Below, one piece after another: positions 38,846 through 46,916 of a DNA stretch of 64,000 nucleotides. Numbering within the stretch: the first letter of the stretch is position 1; the number at the start of each line of letters is the position of its first letter. Under the pieces are notes generated by a model, which did no database searches, was not told where the DNA came from, and worked only from the letters and a program-made list of their open reading frames with translations. The stretch spans positions 4,402,001 to 4,466,000 of the forward strand of contig NZ_CP053382.1 in the NCBI RefSeq assembly GCF_014931605.1, in the 5' to 3' direction. The translations under genes and the position numbers were made by a program. This stretch comes from Halomonas sp. MCCC 1A13316 (GTDB lineage: Bacteria; Pseudomonadota; Gammaproteobacteria; Pseudomonadales; Halomonadaceae).

Positions 38846-38861
38846 TTGACGTAGACGTCAA
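38846..38861. promoter_or_regulatory. Palindromic candidate operator before the TRAP gene
   Basis: TTGACGT AG ACGTCAA is a perfect 7-bp inverted repeat with a 2-bp centre. It lies in the 120-bp gap between the TRAP gene start and the uvrD end. Such a palindrome fits a dimeric regulator of the GntR, LacI or similar class; the regulator is unknown. Confidence 0.4.
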
Positions 38862-38872
38862 CGTACCCCTTT

Positions 38873-41080
38873 TCATAACGGAGTTAGCTTGGCGAAGCCA
38901 AGCACCAACCATTTATCGCCTTCGCCCTCGAAGCTGACCTGTACCCGGGCTCGCGCACCCTCGCCTTCGGCATTGAGGATGACGCCTTCACCGAAAACAG
39001 GGTGCTGCACCCGTTGGCCCAGACTCAGGCTGGGCAAGTCACCGCCAGGGTCGACCGATGTTTGCCGAGACAGTCCCACCGCCGGACGGGTGGCCGTCAC
39101 CGGTCGCGAAATCTGGCCACGCAGGCGCACCTCTTCCAGGTACTCGGCAGGTATTTCACGCAAGAAACGCGATGGCCGCTGAAAGGTTTCCTTGCCGTGC
39201 AGGCGACGTATCTCCGAGTGGGTCAGGTAGAGCTTGCGCATGGCCCGCGTCAGGCCGACGTAGCACAGGCGGCGCTCCTCCTCGAGGCGACCGGGCTCCT
39301 CCAGCGACATCTTGTGCGGGAACAACCCCTCCTCGACCCCGGCGATGAATACCACCGGGAATTCCAGCCCTTTCGCCGAATGCAGCGTCATCAGCTGCAC
39401 GCTGTCCTCGAACTCGTCGGCTTCGTGATCGCCGGCGTTGAGCGCCGCCTCGGCCAGGAAAGCCTCCAGCGCCACGCCCCCCTCGCCGGCCTCGGGCGGG
39501 TCGAAGGACTCGCCCTGGGTGAAGGCGCGGGCGGCGTTGATCAGTTCCTCCAGGTTCTCGACCCGGGCTTGGCCTTTTTCACCTTTCTCGTTCTGGTGAT
39601 GCTCGACGAGCCCCGATATCTCGTTCACATGAGCGATGATTTCGTGCAGTGCCATACCCGCGGTGTCGTTGTCGAGCCGTTCGACGAGATCGGCGAAGGC
39701 CTGCAATGCCGCGCCGGCACGCCCCTTCAGCGAACCGTCGGCTAGGCCGTCGTGCAGCGCCTGCCACAGTGACACGTCGGCCAGCCGGGCACGCTCGCGC
39801 AGCTGTTCCACAGTTCGGGTACCGATGCCGCGTGACGGCACGTTGACGATGCGCTCCAGCGAAGCATCGTCGTCTCGGTTGAGCAACAACCGCAGGTAGG
39901 CCAGCGCATTCTTGATCTCGAGACGCTCGTAGAAACGCTGGCCGCCGTAGATGCGATAGGGCATGCCCTGGCGGATCAGTGTCTCCTCGAGCACCCGCGA
40001 CTGGGCGTTGGAGCGGTAGAGGATGGCCACGTCTCGGCGCCGGTAGCCCTCGTCGACTTTCTCCTTGATGGTGTCGACGATGAAACGCGCCTCGTCGAGA
40101 TCGTTGAAGCCGGCATACACCGAGATCGGCTCGCCGCGCGCCCCGGCCGTCCAGAGCTCCTTGCCCATGCGCTCGGCGTTGTGGCTGATCAACGCGTTGG
40201 CGGCATCGAGAATGGCGCTGGTGGAGCGGTAGTTCTGCTCCAGTCGTACCGTTTTCGTCTCGGAGAACTCCCGCTCGAAGCGACGGATGTTCTCGATCCG
40301 CGCCCCGCGCCAGCCATAGATGGATTGATCGTCGTCGCCGACCACGGTCATCGGCGTCTTCATCCCGGTGAGCAGCTTGAGCCAGGCGTACTGCAGGGTG
40401 TTGGTATCCTGGAACTCGTCGACCAGCACGTGGGCGAAGCGCTCCTGGTAGTGAGCCAGCAGCGCCGGGGTGTCGCGCAGCAGTTCGAGGCTTCGCAGCA
40501 GCAGTTCGCCGAAATCGACCAGGCCACCGCGCTCACACGTCAACTGGTAGCGCTCGTAGAGCTCGACCATCTGGGCCAGGTAGGCGTCGCCATGCACGTC
40601 GACCTGATGCGGGCGCAGCCCCTCCTCCTTGCAGCCGGAGATGAAGTACTGCACCTGGCGCGGCGGGAAGCGCTCGTCGTCGACTCGATGCTCCTTGAGC
40701 AGGCGCTTGACCAGGCGCAGCTGGTCGTCGGAGTCGATGATCTGGAAGTGCTGCGGCAGTCGCGCATCCTGCCAGTGGGTACGCAGCAAGCGGTGAGAGA
40801 TGGAGTGGAAAGTGCCGACCCAGACGTTGCGCAGCGACAACCCCAGCAGTGCCTCGAGGCGGGTACGCATCTCGCGCGCGGCCTTATTGGTGAAGGTCAC
40901 GGCCAGAACGGCATAGGGCGACAGCCCCTCGGCCTGCATCAGCCAGGCGATGCGATGCACCAAAACGCGGGTCTTGCCCGAGCCGGCCCCGGCCAGCACC
41001 AGCATGTTGCCCTGGGGCGCGCTCACCGCCTCGCGCTGAGCCGGATTCAACTGATCGAGAATCGCCGTGACGTCATCCAT
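38873..41080 (-). CDS. uvrD: DNA helicase II UvrD
   Basis: A 735-residue superfamily 1A helicase that unwinds 3'-5' in nucleotide excision and mismatch repair. Motif I is VLAGAGSGKTRVLVHRIAWL (about residue 30), motif II is VDEFQDTN, motif III is VVGDDDQSIYGWRGA, motif IV is LEQNYRST and motif V is LMTLHSAKGLEFPVVFIAGV. The C-terminal Tudor-like domain (QRVQHPVFGEGVILNAEGEG) that binds RNA polymerase is intact. Start MDDVTAILDQLNPAQ matches the family. No LexA box was identified upstream. Confidence 0.96.
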   Translation of the reverse strand: MDDVTAILDQLNPAQREAVSAPQGNMLVLAGAGSGKTRVLVHRIAWLMQAEGLSPYAVLAVTFTNKAAREMRTRLEALLGLSLRNVWVGTFHSISHRLLRTHWQDARLPQHFQIIDSDDQLRLVKRLLKEHRVDDERFPPRQVQYFISGCKEEGLRPHQVDVHGDAYLAQMVELYERYQLTCERGGLVDFGELLLRSLELLRDTPALLAHYQERFAHVLVDEFQDTNTLQYAWLKLLTGMKTPMTVVGDDDQSIYGWRGARIENIRRFEREFSETKTVRLEQNYRSTSAILDAANALISHNAERMGKELWTAGARGEPISVYAGFNDLDEARFIVDTIKEKVDEGYRRRDVAILYRSNAQSRVLEETLIRQGMPYRIYGGQRFYERLEIKNALAYLRLLLNRDDDASLERIVNVPSRGIGTRTVEQLRERARLADVSLWQALHDGLADGSLKGRAGAALQAFADLVERLDNDTAGMALHEIIAHVNEISGLVEHHQNEKGEKGQARVENLEELINAARAFTQGESFDPPEAGEGGVALEAFLAEAALNAGDHEADEFEDSVQLMTLHSAKGLEFPVVFIAGVEEGLFPHKMSLEEPGRLEEERRLCYVGLTRAMRKLYLTHSEIRRLHGKETFQRPSRFLREIPAEYLEEVRLRGQISRPVTATRPAVGLSRQTSVDPGGDLPSLSLGQRVQHPVFGEGVILNAEGEGARARVQVSFEGEGDKWLVLGFAKLTPL

Positions 41081-41180
41081 GGAAGGGGTCTGCCGCTGGA
41101 AAATTGATCGCCCAGCTTAGCATATTGCGACTTACTCCATTGAACCGTCAGCTAAGGCCATTCCAATCAAATCCCACAGG

Positions 41181-41331
41181 AAAGAGCTGATTTATTTCGC
41201 GAGCGATGAGAGGCTGGTCGCCGCCGGAGCGCAGCTCCCGGAGTGTAGCCTGCTACATGAGGAGAGCGACGGTCCGACGCATCGGCACCGCCGGCGGCCA
41301 GCATATCGAGCGCAGCAATAAATCAGCCTTT
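41181..41331. repeat. About 150-bp inverted-repeat element after hexR
   Basis: The outer arms AAAGAGCTGATTTATT (41181-41196) and AATAAATCAGCCTTT (41317-41331) are complementary apart from one extra base in the left arm. Inside them a second pair (GCTGGTCGCCGCCGG near 41213 and CCGCCGGCGGCCAGC near 41288) also pairs with few mismatches. The centre holds a short palindrome (GTAGCCTGCTAC at about 41234). The whole could fold into a long cruciform or RNA hairpin and would end the leftward hexR transcript. It carries no gene and looks like a MITE- or REP-type unit. Confidence 0.7.
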
Positions 41332-41333
41332 CC

Positions 41334-42197
41334 TCAAGGCTTGCCTTCCTGTTCCGGAAACCTCAACGGCGTCAGGCTCTTCTTCACCGCCTTGAGCTGC
41401 TCGGCGAGCCTCGGCCCGCGGGTCTTTGCCACGCCCACGGCGAGCACGTCGACCAACACCAGGTGGGCGATACGCGAGCTCATCGGCGTATAGATCTCGG
41501 TGTCCTCGTGTACGTCGATGTACAGCGGCAGGGTCACCTCCTCGGCCAGCGGCGAGCCGCTGGGGCACAGGCCGATCACCGTCGCCCCCGCCTCGCGGGC
41601 CAGGCGCACGCTGGCCACCAGCGCCCGAGTGCGGCCGGTCTGGGAGATTGCCACTACTACATCGCCCTCCTTGAGCGTCACCGCCGACATGTTCTGCATG
41701 TGCGGGTCGGCATAGGCGGCGGTGGAGATCTGCAGGCGGAAGAACTTGTGCTGGGCATCGAAGGCCACCGCGCCGGAAGCGCCGAAGCCGTAGAACTCGA
41801 CCCGGTTGGCCATGGCCAGCGCCTGTATCGCCCGGCTCATGGCATCGTTGTCGAGCCGGTCGCGCACCGACAGCAGGGTGCCCACGGTGGAGTCGAAGAT
41901 GCTCTGCGAGAACTCGGCGACCGAGTCGTCGTCGTTCATCGTGAACTGGGCGAACTGGCTGCCCGAGGCCAGCATTTGTGCCAGCTTGAGCTTGAAGTCC
42001 TGGAAGCCGTTGCAGCCCAACGCCCGGCAGAAACGCACCACGGTCGGTTCGCTCACCTTGGCCTCGGTGGCCAGGTCAACGATGCGCATATGGATCACTT
42101 CATCGGGGTTGCGAAGCACGAAGCGCGCCACTTTCTGCTCGGAGCGGCGAAAATGCTCCATGCGGCGTCTCATTTCATCGAACAGGGCGCGGCTCAC
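41334..42197 (-). CDS. hexR: HexR-type regulator of central carbon metabolism (RpiR family)
   Basis: A 287-residue RpiR-family repressor. The N-terminal helix-turn-helix is IVDLATEAKVSEPTVVRFCR (about residues 38-57). The C-terminal SIS domain binds phosphosugars (VEFYGFGASGAVAFDAQHKF and VVAISQTGRTRALVASVRLA). HexR in Pseudomonas and Shewanella senses KDPG and controls the Entner-Doudoroff and glycolytic genes. GTG 42197 is chosen because AAGGAG lies six bases upstream; the ATG at 42287 is not needed. It diverges from a small gene at 42388. Confidence 0.9.
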   Translation of the reverse strand: MSRALFDEMRRRMEHFRRSEQKVARFVLRNPDEVIHMRIVDLATEAKVSEPTVVRFCRALGCNGFQDFKLKLAQMLASGSQFAQFTMNDDDSVAEFSQSIFDSTVGTLLSVRDRLDNDAMSRAIQALAMANRVEFYGFGASGAVAFDAQHKFFRLQISTAAYADPHMQNMSAVTLKEGDVVVAISQTGRTRALVASVRLAREAGATVIGLCPSGSPLAEEVTLPLYIDVHEDTEIYTPMSSRIAHLVLVDVLAVGVAKTRGPRLAEQLKAVKKSLTPLRFPEQEGKP

Positions 42198-42387
42198 GCT
42201 GAACTCCTTGGTAGACGAACGCAGAAGCTCAGTATGCCTGATCCGAATCGCTTGGGGGAATTTCCGTGAAATCGTGAAATGGCCCACTTCGTCATGAAAC
42301 TGTCAAGTGGGGTATAGTAAAGATGCTGTGATGTGATCTTGCCGCACCAGAGAAGAAAAGGCACAGAAGAAGAAGGGAGAGTCGATC

Positions 42388-42588
42388 ATGAGTAAGATCG
42401 AGCGGGTCACTTCCGTCAAGAATGAAATTCTGGACATCTTCATGAGCATCAATGTCGCCGAGCACGAGAAGCGCTCCCGCAGCGCCGCTCAGCGTAACCT
42501 GCGAGCCCGGCGCGGCATCGAGTTGCACCAGGAGTTCAAGCAGCTCGAACGCGACATCGCCGATCTGGCCGACGAAGAGAAACACTGA
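42388..42588 (+). CDS. Small charged helical protein of unknown function
   Basis: A 66-residue protein with a good ribosome-binding site (GGGAGAG, seven bases before ATG). It has no cysteine or signal peptide and is predicted as a single long amphipathic helix after residue 22 (RSRSAAQRNLRARRGIELHQ then EFKQLERDIADLADEEKH). The RARRGIELHQE pattern recalls short PA3496-like proteins of pseudomonads, a weak impression. Transcribed divergently from hexR and closed by a strong hairpin, so it forms its own transcript. No function is assigned. Confidence 0.65.
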   Translation: MSKIERVTSVKNEILDIFMSINVAEHEKRSRSAAQRNLRARRGIELHQEFKQLERDIADLADEEKH

Positions 42589-42589
42589 A

Positions 42590-42611
42590 ACGGCCGCCAA
42601 GAGGCGGCCGT
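42590..42611 (+). terminator. Hairpin terminator after the small gene
   Basis: ACGGCCGCC, loop AAGA, GGCGGCCGT, starting two bases after the stop codon. Confidence 0.8.
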
Positions 42612-42626
42612 GAAGACAGACAACTC

Positions 42627-42647
42627 AAGCCCCGTCCGGCGGGGCTT
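42627..42647 (-). terminator. Hairpin terminator after the NSS symporter gene
   Basis: AAGCCCCG, loop TCCGG, CGGGGCTT. Reading leftward it follows the symporter stop by about 25 bases. Confidence 0.7.
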
Positions 42648-42671
42648 AGGGGTGTTGTCACCCCAGCAGCG

Positions 42672-44018
42672 TCACCCCAGCAAGGAGTGAATAAACACCG
42701 CGACCACACCCAGCGGTGCCACGTAGCGCGCCACCACGAGCCACAGCGACTCGCTGGAGCTGGAGAGATTGAGTTCGGCAGCCACGCTCTTGCGATCCAG
42801 GCACCAAGCAACGAACAGGATCGCGCCGAGGCCTGTCAGGGGCAGCAGAATCTTGCTGGTGAAGGTATCCAGCAGGTCGAAGATGTTGAGCCCCAGAATC
42901 AGAACATCCCCCAGCATATTGAACGAGAGCAGGGCGAGGATACCCAGTGTCCATACCGCCACCCCGCTGATCAGGGTCGCCACGACGCGCGAGAGCGGCG
43001 TACGTTCTTCGACGAATTCCACCACCGGTTCCAGCAGCGAGATGGCCGAGGTCAGCGCCGCGAAGGTCAGCAGCAAGAAGAACGCCAGACCGAGCAGGGT
43101 ACCGCCGGCCATGTTGCCGAAGGCCAGCGGCAGCGTGACGAAGATCAGCCCCGGGCCTGAAGCGAGGTCCAGTCCGTTGGCGAACACGATGGGGAAGATC
43201 GCCAGACCCGCCAGCAAGGCGATGCCGGTATCGAGGATGATCACGGTGCGGGCAGTGCCCAGCAGGTTGACCTCCTCGCCCAGGTAGGAGCCGTAGGCCA
43301 TCATGATGCCCATGCCCAGCGAGAGGGTGAAGAAGGCCTGCCCCATGGCAGCCAGCACCACCTCGCCGTTGATGGCGCCCCAATTGGGCCGGAACATGAA
43401 GGAGAGCGCCTCACCGAAGTGACCGGTCGTCATGCCGTAGCCCACCAGGACCAGCATCAGGATCACCAGCGCCGGCATCATGGTGCGAACAGCCCCTTCC
43501 AGCCCCTTGGTCACGCCGCGGGCCACGATACCGATGACCAGCACCATAAAGAGGGTGTGCCATAGCAGAAGTACACCGGGGCTGGCCAGCATGCCGTTGA
43601 AGACGCCACCGACTTCCTCGGCGTTCTGGCCGCTGAATGTACCGGTGATCGAACCCAGCGTGTAGGAGAGTGACCAGCCACCGATCACGCTGTAGAAGGA
43701 GAGGATCAGGAAGGCGCCGAGAACCCCGCTGACACCGACCAATACCCAGGCCGGCAAGTGTCCGCCTCGGCGCGCGAGTTCGGACATCGCATTGATCGGA
43801 TTCTCCTGACCACGCCGACCGATCAGCCATTCTGCCACCAAGATCGGCAGACCAATGACGGCGATGCAGAGCAGATAGACCAGGACGAAAGCTGCCCCTC
43901 CGCTCTCGCCCACCATATAGGGAAACTTCCAGATATTGCCCAGCCCTACCGCCGAGCCAGCGGCAGCGAGCACGAAGGTCATCTTCGATGACCATTGCGC
44001 ATGTACGAGTTTAGACAT
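42672..44018 (-). CDS. Sodium-dependent symporter of the NSS family
   Basis: A 448-residue inner-membrane protein of the neurotransmitter:sodium symporter (SNF) family with about 11-12 helices. The family signature is AAAGSAVGLGNIWKFPYMVG with GESGGAAFVLVYLL in helix 1-2, which holds the unwound substrate and sodium sites. Helix 6 carries FFTLSLGMGIMMAYGSYLGE. Bacterial members import amino acids with sodium, as LeuT and TnaT do; the substrate here is unknown. ATG 44018 (MSKLVHAQWSSK) has AGGTGG upstream. A sodium-driven amino-acid importer suits a halophile. Confidence 0.93.
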   Translation of the reverse strand: MSKLVHAQWSSKMTFVLAAAGSAVGLGNIWKFPYMVGESGGAAFVLVYLLCIAVIGLPILVAEWLIGRRGQENPINAMSELARRGGHLPAWVLVGVSGVLGAFLILSFYSVIGGWSLSYTLGSITGTFSGQNAEEVGGVFNGMLASPGVLLLWHTLFMVLVIGIVARGVTKGLEGAVRTMMPALVILMLVLVGYGMTTGHFGEALSFMFRPNWGAINGEVVLAAMGQAFFTLSLGMGIMMAYGSYLGEEVNLLGTARTVIILDTGIALLAGLAIFPIVFANGLDLASGPGLIFVTLPLAFGNMAGGTLLGLAFFLLLTFAALTSAISLLEPVVEFVEERTPLSRVVATLISGVAVWTLGILALLSFNMLGDVLILGLNIFDLLDTFTSKILLPLTGLGAILFVAWCLDRKSVAAELNLSSSSESLWLVVARYVAPLGVVAVFIHSLLG

Positions 44019-44149
44019 GGTCCACCTATTGTTGTGTGTCTGGTCATTGATCTTTCTCAAGCGCAAAAACACAGGAGATAGCAGTGTTTTTGACTCGAAT
44101 GCCGGCAAATCTATCCGATCATACGCTCGAACGCCAGTAACGATGGCTG

Positions 44150-45007
44150 TCAGAACAGGCTCGTTTGACGTTCCCCGGCAAAATCACCCAGCGGTGGCAG
44201 GTCGATATCGCAGGCAAGCGCCTGGAAGAGCCGCCTGGCCAGTTGCGGGGCCTGACGGTTGTCAGCGGTATGCACAAACAAGAAAGGGGTTTTCCCCTGT
44301 TTTATCCACAGCTTGATCTGTGCGACCCAAGGCTGGAAGTGATCTCTGTTGATTGATTCTTCCAGATGTCCGATGAAGCGAATCAACGGCTGGTTTCCCG
44401 TGGAAAGCACGTGTAATGGGCATCTTGGCTTTTCATTCTGGGCGTGGGCCAGAGCCGGGCTGCCTTCCGCCATTGTCGAGAACAGCGCACGGACGTCGAG
44501 CATGGCGCGGTTGGCGCCATGAGTTATCAACAGACGGTTCAAGGCAACTTCGGCCATCCCCTTGTGGAAAAACTCGGGGTGACGAACCTCTACGGCGCAG
44601 GGAATACCAGCCGGCCAGCGCGTCAACAGCGCCTCTAGCCGGGGCAGTTCGGCGAAGCCGAAATCCCGCGGCAACTGAACGAGCAGCGGGCCCAGGCGAT
44701 CGTGCAGCGGCGCGAGCGCCTCGAGAAAGGCATCGAACTCGGCCTCGACGTCGTGTAGACGCTTCCCATGGGTGAGTGTCGCCGGCAACTTGAAGCAGAA
44801 ACGGAAGGAGGGGGGTGCCAGACGCGACCAGCCTGCCACCGTCTCCGCCTTGGGAGCACCGCTGTAGAAAGTGGTGTTGCCCTCCACTGCGGAAAAGACC
44901 TGGGCGTAGTCGGCCAGCCAACCCTCCTGGCCAGCATAGGGCGGGTAAAGGGAGCCACACCACTCGGGATTGGCCCACATGGGCAAGCCCAGGAACAATC
45001 CCGGCAC
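44150..45007 (-). CDS. DUF72 (YecE-like) protein
   Basis: A 285-residue DUF72 TIM-barrel protein. Typical segments are LGLPMWANPEWCGSLYPPYA at the N-terminus, FSAVEGNTTFYSGAPKAETV, FRFCFKLPATLTHGKRL and LVQLPRDFGFAE. The start is GTG 45007 with GGAG six bases upstream. The family has no established reaction; some members sit beside DNA repair genes or tRNA genes, but no such link is visible here. A short GC hairpin (45037-45051) separates it from glmS. Confidence 0.85.
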   Translation of the reverse strand: MPGLFLGLPMWANPEWCGSLYPPYAGQEGWLADYAQVFSAVEGNTTFYSGAPKAETVAGWSRLAPPSFRFCFKLPATLTHGKRLHDVEAEFDAFLEALAPLHDRLGPLLVQLPRDFGFAELPRLEALLTRWPAGIPCAVEVRHPEFFHKGMAEVALNRLLITHGANRAMLDVRALFSTMAEGSPALAHAQNEKPRCPLHVLSTGNQPLIRFIGHLEESINRDHFQPWVAQIKLWIKQGKTPFLFVHTADNRQAPQLARRLFQALACDIDLPPLGDFAGERQTSLF

Positions 45008-45054
45008 GGCCTCCTCCCCGCTTCGCCGTCGAGTCGCGCCGCAGGGCGGCGTTG

Positions 45055-46890
45055 CTACTCCACCGTCACCGACTTGGCCAGGTTGCGCGGCTGGTCGACA
45101 TCGGTGCCCTTGAGTACCGCTACATGGTAGCTCAGCAACTGCAGCGGCACGGTATACAGGATCGGGGCCAGGGCCTCATGCACATGGGGCAGCAGCAGCA
45201 CCCTGACGCCCTCCTCTTCCATGATCTCGACTTGCTCGTCGGCGAAGACGAAGAGTTCACCGCCCCGTGCCTTCACTTCCTGCAGGTTCGACTTGAGCTT
45301 GTCGAGCAGCTCGTCGTTGGGTGCCACGGAAATGACCGGCATCTCGCTGTCGACCAGAGCCAGCGGCCCGTGCTTGAGTTCTCCGGCGGGGTAGGCCTCG
45401 GCGTGGATGTAGGAAATCTCCTTGAGCTTGAGGGCACCCTCCAGGGCGATGGGGAAATGCGCACCGCGCCCCAGGAACAAGGCATGGTGCTTCTCGGCGA
45501 AGGCCGTCGACAACGCCTCGATGGCGCCATCCAGCTTCAGCACGCGGCTCACCAGTTGCGGCAGGGCTCGCAGAGCTGCGACCACTTCGGCCTGGGTCTC
45601 GGCAGCAAGACCCTTGACTCGTCCCATGGCCAAAGTCAGCAGCATCAGCGCGGTAAGCTGGGTGGTGAAGGCCTTGGTGGAAGCGACGCCGATCTCGGGA
45701 CCGGCCTGGGTCATCAGGGTCAAGTCCGACTCCCGCACCAATGAGCTACCCGGCACGTTGCAGATCGCCAGGCTGCCGAGATAACCCTGTTCACGGGAGA
45801 AGCGCAGCGCCGCCAGGGTATCGGCGGTCTCGCCGGACTGCGACAGAGTGACGAACAGGGTATCTTCGGGCACGACCACGGTACGATAGCGATACTCCGA
45901 GGCCACCTCCACCTGCACGGGTATTCCGGCATAACGCTCGAGCCAGTAGCGTGCCACCAGGCCGGCGTGGTAACTGGTGCCGCAAGCCACGATATGTACC
46001 TGCTTGACCCGGGCAAACAGCGCCTCGGCATCGGGGCCGAAGCACTCGGCCGGCACCGTGCGCTCACCCAAGCGCCCCTCGAGTGCCACTGCGATCACCG
46101 CTGGCTGCTCGAAGATCTCCTTCTGCATGAAGTGGCGATACTCACCCTTGCTGGCGACACCATCACCATGCTCGAAGGATTGAACCTGACGCTGCACGGT
46201 CTGACCTTGGGCGTCGAAGATCTCGATGCGCCCCCCAGCGGAAAGCCGCACCACATCGCCTTCCTGAAGGTAGATGAAGCGGTCGGTGACCTGCAGTAGT
46301 GCCAGTGGGTCAGAGCCGAGGAAGGCCTCGTTGATGCCCACTCCCACCACCAGCGGGCTACCCTTGCGCGCGCCGACGATGACATCGGGCTCGTCGGCGT
46401 GTAACACCGCCAGCGCGTAAGCGCCCTCCAGGCGTGCCAGGCCCCGCTGCACGGCGGCCAGCAGGCCGTCACCGTGCTGGTATTCATGCTCCAGCAGGTG
46501 AGCCACCACCTCGGTATCGGTCTGCGAGGAGAAGGAATAGCCGCCTGCCTGCAATTCACGCCGCAGCGGCTCGTGGTTCTCGATGATGCCATTGTGCACC
46601 AACGCCAGCCGGTCGCCCGACTGATGCGGGTGGGCATTCTCCTCGCTGGGCTTGCCGTGGGTGGCCCAACGCGTGTGAGCGATACCGCAGCGGCCAGGCA
46701 ACGCGGCCTCCGCAAGCAAGGACTCGAGGGCGGCCACCTTGCCCAGCGCCCGGCGGCGATGCAGCTCGCCGGAACCGGTGAGCACGGCCATGCCGGCCGA
46801 ATCGTAGCCGCGATACTCCAGCCGTCTGAGCCCTTCGAGCAGGATGCCTTCCACGTTGCGCTCGGCAACGGCACCAACGATTCCACACAT
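45055..46890 (-). CDS. glmS: Glucosamine-6-phosphate synthase
   Basis: A 611-residue enzyme making glucosamine-6-phosphate from fructose-6-phosphate and glutamine, the entry into cell-wall and LPS amino sugars. The glutaminase domain (about 1-240) starts with the catalytic Cys2 (MCGIVGAVAERN) and has THTRWATHGKP-like HTRWATHGKPSEENAHPHQS. The isomerase half has two SIS domains (GTSYHAGLVARYWLERYAG, SQSGETADTLAALR). The C-terminus LAKSVTVE is conserved. No glmS-ribozyme is expected in gammaproteobacteria and none was seen. Follows glmU by 26 bp as an operon. Confidence 0.97.
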   Translation of the reverse strand: MCGIVGAVAERNVEGILLEGLRRLEYRGYDSAGMAVLTGSGELHRRRALGKVAALESLLAEAALPGRCGIAHTRWATHGKPSEENAHPHQSGDRLALVHNGIIENHEPLRRELQAGGYSFSSQTDTEVVAHLLEHEYQHGDGLLAAVQRGLARLEGAYALAVLHADEPDVIVGARKGSPLVVGVGINEAFLGSDPLALLQVTDRFIYLQEGDVVRLSAGGRIEIFDAQGQTVQRQVQSFEHGDGVASKGEYRHFMQKEIFEQPAVIAVALEGRLGERTVPAECFGPDAEALFARVKQVHIVACGTSYHAGLVARYWLERYAGIPVQVEVASEYRYRTVVVPEDTLFVTLSQSGETADTLAALRFSREQGYLGSLAICNVPGSSLVRESDLTLMTQAGPEIGVASTKAFTTQLTALMLLTLAMGRVKGLAAETQAEVVAALRALPQLVSRVLKLDGAIEALSTAFAEKHHALFLGRGAHFPIALEGALKLKEISYIHAEAYPAGELKHGPLALVDSEMPVISVAPNDELLDKLKSNLQEVKARGGELFVFADEQVEIMEEEGVRVLLLPHVHEALAPILYTVPLQLLSYHVAVLKGTDVDQPRNLAKSVTVE

Positions 46891-46916
46891 GACGATTCCT
46901 CTCGCTTGCCTCAGTC

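Noticed and set aside
41080..41180. LexA box upstream of uvrD
   Set aside because: No CTGT-N8-ACAG pattern was found in the gap; the same holds upstream of the YedK-type gene.
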